The notes: generated from the sequence alone by a model not told the origin. DNA of 48,283 nucleotides from RGIG7949 sp045628845 (GCA_045628845.1 JAZQQE010000102.1:1-48283), one strand, 5' to 3'. Positions 21,000-31,300 are shown, counted from the stretch's first letter. Numbers and translations are program-made.

Positions 21000-23402
21000 T
21001 CACGTCTTCGGCTTGAAGATGAGGTTCACGAGCTTGTTCTTAACGACGATACTGCGGACGAGCTCCTGCCCCTCCCCAATATGCTGTATTTTCTCGTCCG
21101 CCAGCGCGGCGGCGACCATCTGCTCGTCGGTCGCGTCGGAGGGGACGGTCACGGTCGTCTTGAGCTTGCCGCCGACCTGGACGGCTATCTGCCTCTCGCT
21201 CTCGACCATGCGGCTCTCGTCGAACTCGGGCCACGCCTGCAGCGAACAGATACCTCCGAAGCCGTTCATCTCCCACAGCTCGTCGCAGATATGCGGGGCG
21301 AACGGAGAGAGCAGGCGGAGCAGGGTCTTCGACTCGGCGGCATTGGCGCCGTCGGAGAGCTCATTGACGAGGGTCATCATCGCGGCGATGGCAGTATTGA
21401 ACTTCATCTCCTCGATGTCCTCGGTGACCTTCTTAATCGTGCGGTGCATGATGGCCTCGTGGGCATATTCGGTACCTGGCTTCGGATTCTCGCAGAGGTT
21501 CCAGACCTTGTCGAGGAAACGCTTGCAGCCCTTGACCGCGGTATCGGACCACGGGGCGGCCTTCTCGAAGTCGCCGATGAACATGATGTAGAGACGGAGC
21601 GTATCTGCGCCGTACGCGTCGACGACGTCGTTCGGATTGATGACGTTGCCGCGTGACTTGGACATCTTCTCGCCGCCCTCGCCGAGGATCATGCCGTGGC
21701 TCGTGCGCTTGGCATAGGGCTCGGAATAGGGCACGACTCCGATATCATAGAGGAATTTATGCCAGAATCTCGAATAGAGCAGGTGGAGCGTCGTATGCTC
21801 CATGCCGCCGTTGTACCAGTCGACCTGGCCCCAGTATTTGAGGGCCTCGGGCGAAGCAAGTGCGTCGGGATTTTTCGGATCCATATAGCGCAGGAAGTAC
21901 CAGCTCGAGCCGGCCCACTGCGGCATGGTGTCCGTCTCGCGTTTTGCGGGGCCGCCGCAGTGCGGGCAGGTGGTGTTGACCCAGTCGGTCATGGCGGAAA
22001 GCGGGCTCTCGCCGTCATCCGTCGTCTCGTAGCTCTCTACGTCGGGCAGGAGCAGAGGCAACTCGCTCTCATCGAGGGGGACGCATCCGCACTTGTCGCA
22101 CCAGACGATGGGTATGGGCTCGCCCCAGTAACGCTGGCGGGAGAATACCCAGTCGCGGAGCTTATAGTTGACCTTAGGCTCGCCTATTCCCTTCTCCTTG
22201 AGCCAGTCGATTATCCTGACCTTCGCGTCCTCTACGGAGAGTCCGTTCAGGAATCCGGAATTGACCATGACTCCCGTCTCGCAGTCGGTGAAGGCGGCCT
22301 CGCTGACGTTTCCGCCCTTGACGACCTCGATGATGGGCAGGCCGCAGACCTTGGCGAAGTCCCAGTCACGGTCGTCGTGAGCGGGGACGGCCATGATGCA
22401 ACCGGTGCCGTAGGTCGCGAGCACGTAGTCGGAGATGAAAATGGGGATCTCTCCGCCGGTCACGGGATTTATCGCAAGCACGCCGTCGAGCTTCACGCCG
22501 GTCTTTTCCTTGGCGAGCTCGGTACGCTCGAAATCGGACTTCTTCGCGGCGGCGGCAGCGTAATCGCGCACCTCGTCTATGTTTTTCAGGAGCGGCGCCC
22601 ACTTTTCGAGCAGGGCGTGCTCGGGCGACATTACCATGTAGGTCGCGCCGAAGAGCGTATCGGGGCGGGTCGTGAATATGCGCATCTTGTCGCCGGTGGT
22701 GGTCTCGAAATCAACCTCGGCGCCGGTCGAGCGGCCTATCCAGTTCTTCTGCTGTATCTTGACTCTCTCGATGAAGTCGAGTCCGTCAAGGTCATCGATG
22801 AGGCGCTGAGCGTACTTCGTGATGGCGAGCATCCACTGGCTCTTCTCCCTGCGGATGACCTCGGAGCCGCATCTCTCGCAGACTCCGTTGACGACCTCTT
22901 CGTTGGCGAGCACGCACTTGCAGGAGGTGCACCAGTTTACGGGCATGCTCGTCTTGTAGGCGAGGCCGTTTTTGAAAAGCTGAAGGAATATCCACTGAGT
23001 CCATTTATAATACGCGGGGTCGGTGGTATCGACGACGCGATCCCAGTCGAAGCTGTATCCGAGCATCTTGAGCTGGGAGGTGAAGCGCGCGATGTTCTTC
23101 TTCGTGACGTCGCGCGGATGCATGTGGTTCTTGATGGCATAGTTCTCCGTCGGGAGGCCGAAGGCGTCGAAGCCCATCGGATACAGGACGTTGTAGCCCT
23201 GCATGCGGCGCTTGCGGGCGACTATGTCAAGAGCGGTGTACGGCCTCGGGTGGCCGACGTGAAGGCCCTCGCCGGAGGGATACGGGAATTCGACGAGCGC
23301 GTAGAACTTGGGCTTGTCGCCGCCGTTCGTCGCGGCGTAGCACTTCTCCTGCTCCCAGCGGGCCTGCCATTTCTTTTCTATCGAGGTAAAATCGTATTTC
23401 AT
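21000..23402 (-). CDS. leuS: Leucyl-tRNA synthetase
   Basis: This 800-residue class I synthetase charges tRNA-Leu. I chose ATG 23402 (MKYDFTSIEKKWQARW) because AAGGGA lies at a proper distance; an ATG three codons earlier sits on that site. The HIGH motif appears as HVGHPRPYTALD near residues 43-54. The CP1 editing domain spans about 220-410, with the threonine-rich TTRPDTLFGATY and the conserved GTGCIMAVPAHDDRD. The KMSKS loop is GEKMSKSRGNVI near 580. The anticodon-binding and C-terminal domains follow. The length is normal. It is last in the nadD-LCP-rsfS-leuS run. I looked for a T-box leader and the 61-nt gap upstream is too short for one. Confidence 0.98.
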   Translation of the reverse strand: MKYDFTSIEKKWQARWEQEKCYAATNGGDKPKFYALVEFPYPSGEGLHVGHPRPYTALDIVARKRRMQGYNVLYPMGFDAFGLPTENYAIKNHMHPRDVTKKNIARFTSQLKMLGYSFDWDRVVDTTDPAYYKWTQWIFLQLFKNGLAYKTSMPVNWCTSCKCVLANEEVVNGVCERCGSEVIRREKSQWMLAITKYAQRLIDDLDGLDFIERVKIQQKNWIGRSTGAEVDFETTTGDKMRIFTTRPDTLFGATYMVMSPEHALLEKWAPLLKNIDEVRDYAAAAAKKSDFERTELAKEKTGVKLDGVLAINPVTGGEIPIFISDYVLATYGTGCIMAVPAHDDRDWDFAKVCGLPIIEVVKGGNVSEAAFTDCETGVMVNSGFLNGLSVEDAKVRIIDWLKEKGIGEPKVNYKLRDWVFSRQRYWGEPIPIVWCDKCGCVPLDESELPLLLPDVESYETTDDGESPLSAMTDWVNTTCPHCGGPAKRETDTMPQWAGSSWYFLRYMDPKNPDALASPEALKYWGQVDWYNGGMEHTTLHLLYSRFWHKFLYDIGVVPYSEPYAKRTSHGMILGEGGEKMSKSRGNVINPNDVVDAYGADTLRLYIMFIGDFEKAAPWSDTAVKGCKRFLDKVWNLCENPKPGTEYAHEAIMHRTIKKVTEDIEEMKFNTAIAAMMTLVNELSDGANAAESKTLLRLLSPFAPHICDELWEMNGFGGICSLQAWPEFDESRMVESERQIAVQVGGKLKTTVTVPSDATDEQMVAAALADEKIQHIGEGQELVRSIVVKNKLVNLIFKPKT

Positions 23403-23426
23403 CTGAAACATCCCTTACAAACGCGG

Positions 23427-23450
23427 AAAACGGCCCCTGAAAAAAGGCCG
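23427..23450 (-). terminator. Weak attenuator-like hairpin between rsfS and leuS
   Basis: On the minus strand a CGGCC/GGCCG stem (23446-23450 and 23431-23435) is followed by four T (23427-23430). It is short and may only reduce read-through into leuS. Confidence 0.4.
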
Positions 23451-23463
23451 CTGCCGCATGAAT

Positions 23464-23823
23464 TTATTCCGTTACGATCGTGGAGACGTCGATGCGCTCG
23501 GCATCCGCCCAGAGGCGCTCCAGGTCATAGAACTTGCGCGTCTCCTCCTGGAAGATGTGCACGACGACACAGCCGAAATCCAGCAGGACCCAACCGCCTC
23601 CGCGGTAGCCCTCGGTGTGCAGGGGCGCCTCGCCGAGGTCGGAAAGACGCTTGGCCGTCTCCTCCTGCAGGGTCTTCACCTGCGAGGTCGAGCCGCCGGT
23701 GCAGATTATGAAATAGTCGGCAAGGACGGATATGGGCCCCGTCTTCAAGACGCAGATGTCGCGCGCTTTCTTGTCGTCAAGCGTTCTGACGGCAGCTTCC
23801 ATGACTTCGGTTGCAGTTAACAT
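23464..23823 (-). CDS. rsfS: Ribosome silencing factor RsfS (Iojap family)
   Basis: This 119-residue protein starts at ATG 23823. The family core is clear: DKKARDICVLKTGPISVLADYFIICTG near 17-43, STSQVKTLQEETAKRL, then GGGWVLLDFGCVVVHIFQEETRKFYDLERLW near the end. RsfS binds uL14 on the large subunit and blocks subunit joining when nutrients are low. Its place between the LCP gene and leuS, downstream of nadD-yqeK, is the usual Firmicutes arrangement. Confidence 0.96.
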   Translation of the reverse strand: MLTATEVMEAAVRTLDDKKARDICVLKTGPISVLADYFIICTGGSTSQVKTLQEETAKRLSDLGEAPLHTEGYRGGGWVLLDFGCVVVHIFQEETRKFYDLERLWADAERIDVSTIVTE

Positions 23824-23839
23824 TTACAGTCACTCTTTC

Positions 23840-25360
23840 TTATTCTTCACCGGTATCCTCTGTCCCGCCTCCGGAGGGCTGCTCCGTCCCGGACGAGGGT
23901 TCCTGATCGACTATCTCAACGGGCGGCTCGTCCGGCTCGTCAGGCGTGGAGCCCGATGAACTTGAAGAGGAGCTTGATGAGCTCGAGGAGGAGCTGCTCG
24001 ACGATGAGCTCGAAACGTGGTCTCTCCAATCGTAGAAGGACTCATAGCCGCCGGATATGACGCCGGAGGTCGCATACACGTCGCCCCAGTTGTTGCGGTT
24101 GGAATCCTTGATGTTCGGGCGGGAGAGAAGGTTCACGTTCTCAACGGTTATCTCCGCGTTATAGGGGTTGAGATACTCGTTTATCATGGCGACCCAGTCG
24201 TCAACATATACGGTCCCGTAGCTCGTTCCCTTGACGGAGTCGTTCTGCTCGGAGGGCAGGGTGTGGAAATTGATGTTCGCCTCATCGAGCGCGAGGAGCT
24301 TTTCACCGTACCACACAAGGTTGCCGATGGAGAGGTCGGTCGTCACGTCTTCCTTGAATATCTTTGCGTAATCATTGATCTTCGATACACTTATATTGGC
24401 AAGGCACTGCTTTGCGACCGCCTTGAGGAACGCCTGCTGGGTCTGAATGCGGCCGGTATCATAGTAGCCGGAGCCGTCGTTATTATTGCGGAAACGGACC
24501 ACTCCGACTGCCTGCGTACCGGTGAGGTACTGATAGCCCTTCGCGACGTGGATGCTGAGTCCCTGCGTCGGGTCGTCGTAGTTCATGTTTACGGGGACGT
24601 CGAAGTACACGCCGCCGATGAGGTCAACGAGGTCGACGAAGGCTCTCAAGTTGACGACGATGACGCTGTCGATCGTGAAGCCCGTGAAGTCGCGCATACC
24701 GGCCTTGAAGCCCTCTATCTTGTCCTCCGCGAGCCCGTAGCGCACGGAGTAGGCGTAGACGGTATTGACCTTCTTGACGTCCCACGGGACGTTCACCATC
24801 GTGTCGCGCGGGATGCTGACGAGGTCGAGGGTCTTGTTCACGTCGTCATACGCGCCGATGAGTATCGTATCGGTATTGCCGAATTCCTGGTCCTGACCGA
24901 TGAGAGCGAAGGTGTAGAATCCGTCCTTGCGGAGCGGGACGACCTCCTCGCTCGGGGTCGGGGTCGGAGTCTCCTCGGGCTCGTCACTCGGCTCGGGAGA
25001 GACGTCGGCGGTCTGCTGCGGGGTGGGCTCGGAGCTTACGACGGTGCCCGGCGTATTGAGGCCGGGGTCGTCCGTTATCTCGGGAGGCTTGACCGTCGCC
25101 TTGACGAACACGATGACGCCGATGGCGATGACGACGAGAATGCCGAGGATTATGAAGCGGCGGATCATTTTCTTCTTCTGATATGCCGCGATCATGGCCT
25201 CTATGGCTTCTTTTTCCTCCGGGGTACGCTCGGGAGTATCGTCCGCGGTCACGGCAGGCACTGCACGGACGGGAGATTCTGCGGGTCTTTTCTCCTCCGC
25301 CGCCGTCTGCTGAGCGCGGCTTCTTCTTTTCTTAGAGCTCGTATTTCCAAACAGTTTCAT
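23840..25360 (-). CDS. LytR-CpsA-Psr family wall-polymer ligase with poly-Ser tract
   Basis: This 506-residue membrane protein starts at ATG 25360, overlapping the nadD-yqeK stop by 4 nt. It has a basic cytoplasmic region (1-65), one transmembrane helix (about 66-88), a Pro/Thr/Glu-rich linker, and the LCP catalytic domain from about 150 (ALIGQDQEFGNTDTILIGAYD, LDLVSIPRDTMVNVP with its conserved Arg, VVRFRNNNDGSGYYDTGRIQTQQ with the second Arg cluster). LCP enzymes move teichoic acid or other glycopolymers from undecaprenyl phosphate to peptidoglycan outside the membrane. A run of 20 serines occurs near residue 450, followed by an acidic, proline-rich tail. The serine codons are mixed, so the run is not a simple DNA repeat. 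Confidence 0.93.
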   Translation of the reverse strand: MKLFGNTSSKKRRSRAQQTAAEEKRPAESPVRAVPAVTADDTPERTPEEKEAIEAMIAAYQKKKMIRRFIILGILVVIAIGVIVFVKATVKPPEITDDPGLNTPGTVVSSEPTPQQTADVSPEPSDEPEETPTPTPSEEVVPLRKDGFYTFALIGQDQEFGNTDTILIGAYDDVNKTLDLVSIPRDTMVNVPWDVKKVNTVYAYSVRYGLAEDKIEGFKAGMRDFTGFTIDSVIVVNLRAFVDLVDLIGGVYFDVPVNMNYDDPTQGLSIHVAKGYQYLTGTQAVGVVRFRNNNDGSGYYDTGRIQTQQAFLKAVAKQCLANISVSKINDYAKIFKEDVTTDLSIGNLVWYGEKLLALDEANINFHTLPSEQNDSVKGTSYGTVYVDDWVAMINEYLNPYNAEITVENVNLLSRPNIKDSNRNNWGDVYATSGVISGGYESFYDWRDHVSSSSSSSSSSSSSSSSSSSSGSTPDEPDEPPVEIVDQEPSSGTEQPSGGGTEDTGEE

Positions 25361-26514
25361 TTTACGATTCCTCTGTAATATTCCAGTGCATGAAGAGTTG
25401 CTGCGTCCTCAGGCAGGTTTCTTTGTCTGATACTTCTGACGCTTATTTCAAGAGCCTCGTACATCGCGCGGTCGATATCCTCAAAGCAGAGCCCGCGCAG
25501 GTGCTCGACGCCCTCAAAGTCGCGGTTCGGTTCGACCATGTCCGCAAGGTAGATTATCTTTTCCAAAAGAGTCATCTCCGGACGGCCGGACGTGTGCCAG
25601 CGGATGGCGTCCCTCAGCTCGTCGGAAATACCGAACTCGCGCTGTGCCAGCTCGGCTCCCGTGACGGCATGGAAAAGCTTCTCCGGAATGGCAACAATCG
25701 ACATTGTATCACGCAGTGACTCAAATTTCAACTGTTCCTCGCTCGTAAGGCGCTTGGTGCAGTCGTGCAGCAGCGCCGCCGTTCTCGCGTCGGCTTCATC
25801 GGCGCCCCATCGTACCGCCATCTTCGCCGCAGTCTCCTCCGTTCCGAGGACGTGGGCGACGCGCGAGGGCTTGAGGAGCTCCATCGCCTTCCCGCGAATC
25901 CAGTCGAGGTCGGGAAGCGCGCCGTAGAGTCTGCTGCGGATGATGTGGGAATATACGGCGTCCGTCAGGTATTCCCTGCCGCCGCGCTTCGGAAGCTCCG
26001 CGCGCAGCGTCGTCGAGGATATCTCGATAACTTCTTTTTCCACGACGCGCACGTGCGCTCCGAGCGAGCGCAGGCGCTCCGCGTGGGCGTATATCTCGGG
26101 CAGACTGTCGCTTCTGGCAAATACGGCAAGCTTTACGTTGTCCATGAGCCAGCGGCTGTCGTACCAACGCTCGAACGAGAACAGCATGTCCTCGCCCATT
26201 ATGAGCCAGAGCTCCGTGTCGGGCTCGGCGGCGAGCAGAGAGCGCACTGTGTCCGCCGTATAGCTCTTGCCTCCGCGGCGTATCTCCTCGTCGGACACGA
26301 CGGCGTTTTCTATTTCCGCTGCGGCGAGCTTCGTCATCTCGAATCTCGCGTCCGCGTCCGGTGCGCCGGGCTCCATCACCTTATGAGGCGGCGTGCCCGT
26401 CGGCATGATTATCAGCTTGTCGAGGCCGAGGCTCCGCACCGCCTCGGCGGCGGCGGAGATATGGCCTGCATGCGGCGGGTTGAACGTTCCGCCGAAAAGT
26501 CCCGTTCTCGTCAT
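25357..26514 (-). CDS. nadD: NadD-YqeK fusion: NaMN adenylyltransferase plus HD hydrolase
   Basis: This 385-residue protein starts at ATG 26514. Residues 1-195 are nicotinate-mononucleotide adenylyltransferase: GLFGGTFNPPHAGHISAA holds the nucleotide-binding HxGH motif, and ISSTTLRAEL is the ISST(x)xR motif. This step makes deamido-NAD. Residues about 205-385 are a YqeK-type HD domain (RVAHVLGTEETAAKMA, ALLHDCTKR, HAVTGAELAQREFGI, IIYLADMVEPNRDF), a family that hydrolyses diadenosine tetraphosphate. In most Firmicutes these are two adjacent genes; here they are joined in one frame with no stop. The gene overlaps yhbY upstream and the LCP gene downstream by 4 nt each. Confidence 0.94.
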   Translation of the reverse strand: MTRTGLFGGTFNPPHAGHISAAAEAVRSLGLDKLIIMPTGTPPHKVMEPGAPDADARFEMTKLAAAEIENAVVSDEEIRRGGKSYTADTVRSLLAAEPDTELWLIMGEDMLFSFERWYDSRWLMDNVKLAVFARSDSLPEIYAHAERLRSLGAHVRVVEKEVIEISSTTLRAELPKRGGREYLTDAVYSHIIRSRLYGALPDLDWIRGKAMELLKPSRVAHVLGTEETAAKMAVRWGADEADARTAALLHDCTKRLTSEEQLKFESLRDTMSIVAIPEKLFHAVTGAELAQREFGISDELRDAIRWHTSGRPEMTLLEKIIYLADMVEPNRDFEGVEHLRGLCFEDIDRAMYEALEISVRSIRQRNLPEDAATLHALEYYRGIVK

Positions 26515-26804
26515 TTCGGAAGCTTGATGACGGGGTCCTTGGCCTTCGCCTTATAGATGGAAAAGCGGCTTCCGATGACCTGCACGCCCTCGGCGCCGGT
26601 CTTTTCGGCGAGCTCGTCGCAGGCCTCACGCGCGGTGAGCATGGAGTTTTCGAGCACGCGGCACTTGATGAGCTCGCGCGCGGCGAGCGCGTCGGACGCC
26701 TGCTTGACGATATTTTCCGTGATACCGCCTTTGCCGATGTGGACTATCGTATCCTCGCTGTTAGCGAGGCTGCGCAGATATGCGCGCTGTTTTCCAGTCA
26801 GCAT
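26511..26804 (-). CDS. yhbY: YhbY family CRM-domain RNA-binding protein
   Basis: This 97-residue protein starts at ATG 26804 behind GGGAGG. It is a single CRM domain: LTGKQRAYLRSLAN at the start, HIGKGGITENIVKQASDALAARELIKCRVLEN with the GxxG loop (GKGG), and VQVIGSRFSIYKAK at the end. YhbY associates with pre-50S particles. It is two nt downstream of rdgB and overlaps nadD by 4 nt. Confidence 0.96.
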   Translation of the reverse strand: MLTGKQRAYLRSLANSEDTIVHIGKGGITENIVKQASDALAARELIKCRVLENSMLTAREACDELAEKTGAEGVQVIGSRFSIYKAKAKDPVIKLPK

Positions 26805-26806
26805 GT

Positions 26807-27409
26807 TTACCTCCCGAAATAGCGGGCAAGCTCCGCTTTGAGAAGCGCGATGGCCCTTGCCCTGTGAGATATGCCGTTTTTTACCTCGGTACCGAGCTCG
26901 GCAAACGTCTTGTCGAAGCCGTCGGGCATGAAAAGCGGATCGTATCCGAAGCCGCTCTCACCCTGCATCTGCCCGGTTATCCGGCCCGCACATTCGCCGT
27001 GGACGACGATCATGTCGCCGTTCGGGAACGCGCAGGCTATATATGTGACGAAACGCGCGGTGCGTTGTTCCGCATTTTCCATCTTTTTAAGGAGAAAAGC
27101 ACATTTTTCGTCGTCGGGAACGTCGTGTCCGCCGGCAAATCTCGCACTGCGGACGCCCGGCGCGCCGTCGAGCGCGTCCACCATGAGGCCGGTGTCGTCG
27201 GCTACCGACGGCATCCCGGAGGCAGCGAGCGCGGCCTTTGCCTTGATGATTGCGTTCTCCTCAAGAGTATCGCCCGTCTCCTCGGGGTCGCTCACGATGC
27301 CCGCTTCGCGCATGGAAACGCAGTCGAGTCCGAGCGAATCGAATATCGGACGGAGCTCGGCGAGCTTGCCCGCATTGTTCGTGGCAAGCAGGAACACCGG
27401 CGCGCTCAT
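26807..27409 (-). CDS. rdgB: XTP/dITP pyrophosphatase (Ham1/RdgB)
   Basis: This 200-residue protein starts at ATG 27409, overlapping ftsY by 4 nt. The family signature is intact: FLLATNNAGKLAELRPIF at the start, EETGDTLEENAIIKAKAA, SVADDTGLMVDALDGAPGVRSARFAG near 70-95, and GESGFGYDPLFMPDGFDKTFAEL near 150-172. It hydrolyses non-canonical purine triphosphates such as dITP and XTP to keep them out of DNA. Confidence 0.97.
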   Translation of the reverse strand: MSAPVFLLATNNAGKLAELRPIFDSLGLDCVSMREAGIVSDPEETGDTLEENAIIKAKAALAASGMPSVADDTGLMVDALDGAPGVRSARFAGGHDVPDDEKCAFLLKKMENAEQRTARFVTYIACAFPNGDMIVVHGECAGRITGQMQGESGFGYDPLFMPDGFDKTFAELGTEVKNGISHRARAIALLKAELARYFGR

Positions 27410-28311
27410 TTGAGCAGCGCGGAGACGAAGCTCTCCGCATCGAACGGCAGGAGATCGTCCGCTCCCTCGCCGACGCCGATATATTTAACGGGGATGCCGA
27501 GCTCGGACGCGACGGCGAACACTATGCCGCCGCGCGCGGTACCGTCGAGTTTCGTCAGCACTAAGCCGGTCACGCCCGAGGTCTCGCCGAACTCGCGGGC
27601 CTGGATGAGTCCGTTCTGTCCGGTAGTCGCATCAATAACGAGCAGGCACTCGCGGGAGGCGCCGGGAAGCTCGCGGTCTATGATCCTGTTTATCTTGCTG
27701 AGCTCATTCATGAGGTTGGTCTTGTTGTGGAGTCTTCCCGCGGTATCGCAGATTATGACGTCGCTTCCTCTGGCCTTGGCGGCGCTTATCCCGTCGAACA
27801 CGACGGCACCGGGGTCCGAGCCCTCGGAGTGGCGCACTATGTCCGCTCCCGAGCGCTCCGCCCATATCCCGAGCTGCTCCGCCGCCGCGGCGCGGAACGT
27901 ATCGCCCGCGCACAGGAGGACCTTCTTGCCCTCGGAAGTGTACTGCTTTGCGAGCTTGCCTATCGTCGTCGTCTTTCCGACGCCGTTGACGCCGACCATC
28001 AGGATGATGGAGGGCTTCGTCTCGAGCTTCATCCCGGTATCCGCGGAGAGATAGCCGGAAAGGATGTCGCCGAGCTCGCCCTTTATGGCGTCCGCTCCGC
28101 GCAGGCCCTTGCTCTTGACGCGGTCGCGCAGGACGTCGACCGTCTCGGTAGCGAGCGTCACGCCGAGGTCCGCGGTTATGAGCGTCTCTTCAAGCTCGTC
28201 GAAGAAGTCGTCATTTGCGCCGGTGAAGGCGTCGAACATCCCGTGGAGCTTCTTTGTCAGGCTGTCACCGGAAGCCGAAAGTCCGGCTTTGAGTTTTTCG
28301 AAAAATCCCAT
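27406..28311 (-). CDS. ftsY: Signal recognition particle receptor FtsY
   Basis: This 301-residue protein starts at ATG 28311 behind CGGAGG, 23 nt after smc. It is the compact Gram-positive form: an N domain of helices (1-90) and the SRP GTPase G domain with GVNGVGKTTTIGKLA (P-loop, near 108-122), DTFRAAAAEQL, DTAGRLHNK and TKLDGTARGG. There is no long acidic A domain as in E. coli. It receives ribosome-SRP complexes at the membrane. The order smc-ftsY is the standard Firmicutes arrangement. Confidence 0.97.
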   Translation of the reverse strand: MGFFEKLKAGLSASGDSLTKKLHGMFDAFTGANDDFFDELEETLITADLGVTLATETVDVLRDRVKSKGLRGADAIKGELGDILSGYLSADTGMKLETKPSIILMVGVNGVGKTTTIGKLAKQYTSEGKKVLLCAGDTFRAAAAEQLGIWAERSGADIVRHSEGSDPGAVVFDGISAAKARGSDVIICDTAGRLHNKTNLMNELSKINRIIDRELPGASRECLLVIDATTGQNGLIQAREFGETSGVTGLVLTKLDGTARGGIVFAVASELGIPVKYIGVGEGADDLLPFDAESFVSALLK

Positions 28312-28334
28312 ATTGCCTCCGATTTTTCAGTCTT

Positions 28335-31300
28335 TCAGGCGTCCTTGAGCGCCTGTTCAAGATCCAGCGAGAGGAGCTTGGATATGCCGTGCTGCATGGT
28401 CACGCCGTAGAGCATATCGGCTTCCTCCATAGTTCCGCGTCGGTGGGTTATGACGAGGAACTGCGTATTCACGGACATCCTGCGCAGATACTGCGCGAAC
28501 TTGTCCACGTTCTTTTCGTCGAGCGCCGCCTCTATCTCGTCGAGCACGCAGAAGGGCGTCGGTCTGACCTTCATGATGGCAAAGTAGAGGGCTATCGCGA
28601 CGAAAGCTCTCTCTCCGCCAGAGAGCAGGGAGATGTTTTTCAGCGTCTTTCCCGGCGGCCTGACCCTTATGTCTATGCCGCAGTTGAGAACGTCGTTCTC
28701 GTCCTCGAGCGCGAGCTCCGCGCCGCCGCCGCCGAAGAGTTCTGAGAAGGTCTCGCCGAAGCTCTTGTTTATCGCGTCGAATTCGCGGATGAATATCGTC
28801 TTCATTTCGTCCGTGACGTCACGGATGATGCCCTCGAGTTCTTCCTTGGCCTTGGTGATATCGTCACGCTGCTCTGTCAGGAAGTCGTATCTTCCGCTCA
28901 CGCGCTCATATTCATCGATGGCGCCGAGGTTCGGCGTACCGAGCGCGGCGATGGAGCGTTTGAGCTCGGAAATGCGCCTGGTCGCCTTCGGGAGCGACTC
29001 TATCTCGCAGCGCAGGCGGGCGGCCGCGCTCCTCGTGAGCTCGTACGTCTCCCAGAGCTTGTCGGTTATCTGACGCTCCTCCATCTGCGCGGCGAGCTTT
29101 CTCTGCTCGAGTGTGGAGAATTCCCGCTCGCGGTCGAGCAGCTCTCTGTTTTTGTCCTGCGCGGACTTGTCGCACCTGTCTCTTCTGCCCTCGTATTCGA
29201 GGCGCTCGGCTGTCAGCGCCGAGAGGAGCTGACGCTTTTCGGAGACGGCGCTGCGCTGCTTTTCGGCAAGCATGCGCTTCTCGGCGAGCATTTCACGCAT
29301 ATCGCCGAGGCCTCCGCGCTTGGCCTCCAGTTCGCGGAGCTTCGTCTCGCGGTCCGTCTCCATTCCGGCGAGCAGGCTCTTCCATTCCTCTATCGCGGAG
29401 AGAGTGGAGAGCTTCTCCGCCTCGAGGGACGCCTGACCCGCGCGGACGGTATCGAGCGCAGTCTGCATCTTTTCAAGGCGTGCGTCGAGCTCCGTACGGC
29501 TCTCGGATATCTCTTTTGCTCTCGCGGCGGACTTCTCGGCGGCAGCATCGTATTCGGATGCCTGCGCGTCGTATCTCACGATATCGCTGCGTGCGGCGGC
29601 GAGCTTTGCCTTCGTATCTTCAAGCAGAAGTCCGAGCTGGGCGGCGTTGGCCTCCATGTCCTCCACGAGCCTGCGGAGCTGAGTCTCCGCGGAATTGAGG
29701 GCGAGCAGCTCGTCCTGCGCGGCACGGAGCTCTCCGAGTGCGGTCTCCGTCTCGAAGCTGGCCTTCGCCAACTCCCGCTCTGCCTCGGCGAGCTTCGCCG
29801 TCAGATCCTTTTCTATCTCTTCGGCCTTCTCTGCCTCCGCGGTCAGCTTTTTGAGCTCGTTGGCCCTTGAGAGTATGCCCACGTTCGCCGCCTTGCTGCC
29901 GCCCGTCATGGAGCCGCCGGCATTCATCATCTGCCCGTCGAGCGTGACGATGCGGAAGCGCGCGCCATTGCGGCGCGAGACTCTTATCGCGGTATCCATA
30001 TCCTCGGCTACGACCGTTCTTCCGAGAAGGTCCGCAACGATGCCGTCATACTGCGGATCGAAGCTCACGAGCTCATAAGCCGTGCCGAGTATCCCGTATT
30101 CGTTTTTGAGGCCGCTCTCATTGAGCAGACGGCCCTTTACGCCGCTCATGGGAAGGAAGGTCGCGCGGCCGGCATCCCTGCGTTTGAGCAGATTGATGCC
30201 CGCTTTGCCGTCCTCCTCCGTTTTGACGACGACGTTCTGCAGCGCTCCGCCGAGCGCCGTCTCTATGGCGACGGTGTATTCGTCGCGTGTCTTGATGATG
30301 TCAGCGACCGTACCGCAGACGTTTTTGAGGTTTCCGCGGGCAGCCTCCTGCATCACCGTCTTGACAGCGCGGGAGAAGCCCTCGTATTCCTTTTCCATTT
30401 CGGTGAGCAGGGATATACGTGACGCGAGTCTGCCCTGCTGCAGTTTCAGGCCGGACAGCTTCTCACGCAGGTCGGCGGCACGCTTCTCCCTCGCTTCGGA
30501 GCGGAGTCTGTTGCCCGATACGACGTTTTCACACTCCGTCCTGCGCGCGTCCGCGGCGGCTATTTTGCCGGTGCACTCGCCGTAGGACGCTTTTTCAGCT
30601 TCGAGGCGTTCCTTTGCGGCAGTGCAATCCGCCTCGGCGGCGGCAAGTCTCGCCCCGAGCTCCTCGGCGGACGCGGCGGCGGCCTCGGACCTTGCTCTCG
30701 CCGCCTTTGCCTCGGACGAGAGGGACGCGGCCTCAGCCACGCAGGCGTTTATCTCGCGCTCGCGCTCGTTCCCGTCTGCAACGGCGGACTCGTTCTCTTT
30801 CAGGACGGCCTGCATCTCGTCGGCAAGTCCCGCAAGAGCCCTGTCAATTTCTGACACCCGTTCGAGCTTCTGCTCTATGCGGGCGTTCATCTCCTCGTTT
30901 CTGCCCTTCTGCCCCGTGAGCTCTGCCTCGGCGCGCTCTATCTCCTCTTCGGTCGACCTCGTGCCCGCCTCGACAACGGCGGCGGCGCTCTCATATTCGG
31001 CGGCAAGGGCCTCCATGGCGGTTATCTCACCGCGCAGGCTCTCGGCCTCGGTATCTTTTTTCCTGATCATCTCAGAGAGCTCCGCAGAGTCTGCGTAAAG
31101 GGCTTCGAGCTCTTCCCTGCCCTTGTCGCGGTTTGCGGAGGCCTCGTCGAATTCACGCTCGAGCTCGACCGTCTTTACTGAAAGCTTTTCGAGGTTTTCG
31201 ACCCACACGGATATCTCAAGGTCGCGCAGCTCGTCGCGCAGGATGAGATATTTCTTCGCCGTCTCCGCCTGCTCGCGCAGGGGCCCGACGGAAAGCTCGA

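Noticed and set aside
23403..23463. T-box riboswitch upstream of leuS
   Set aside because: The gap is 61 nt, too short for a T-box, and no T-box core sequence is seen.
21696..23711. 671-residue plus-strand ORF opposite leuS
   Set aside because: It is antisense to a full-length, intact leuS and contains no recognisable domain.
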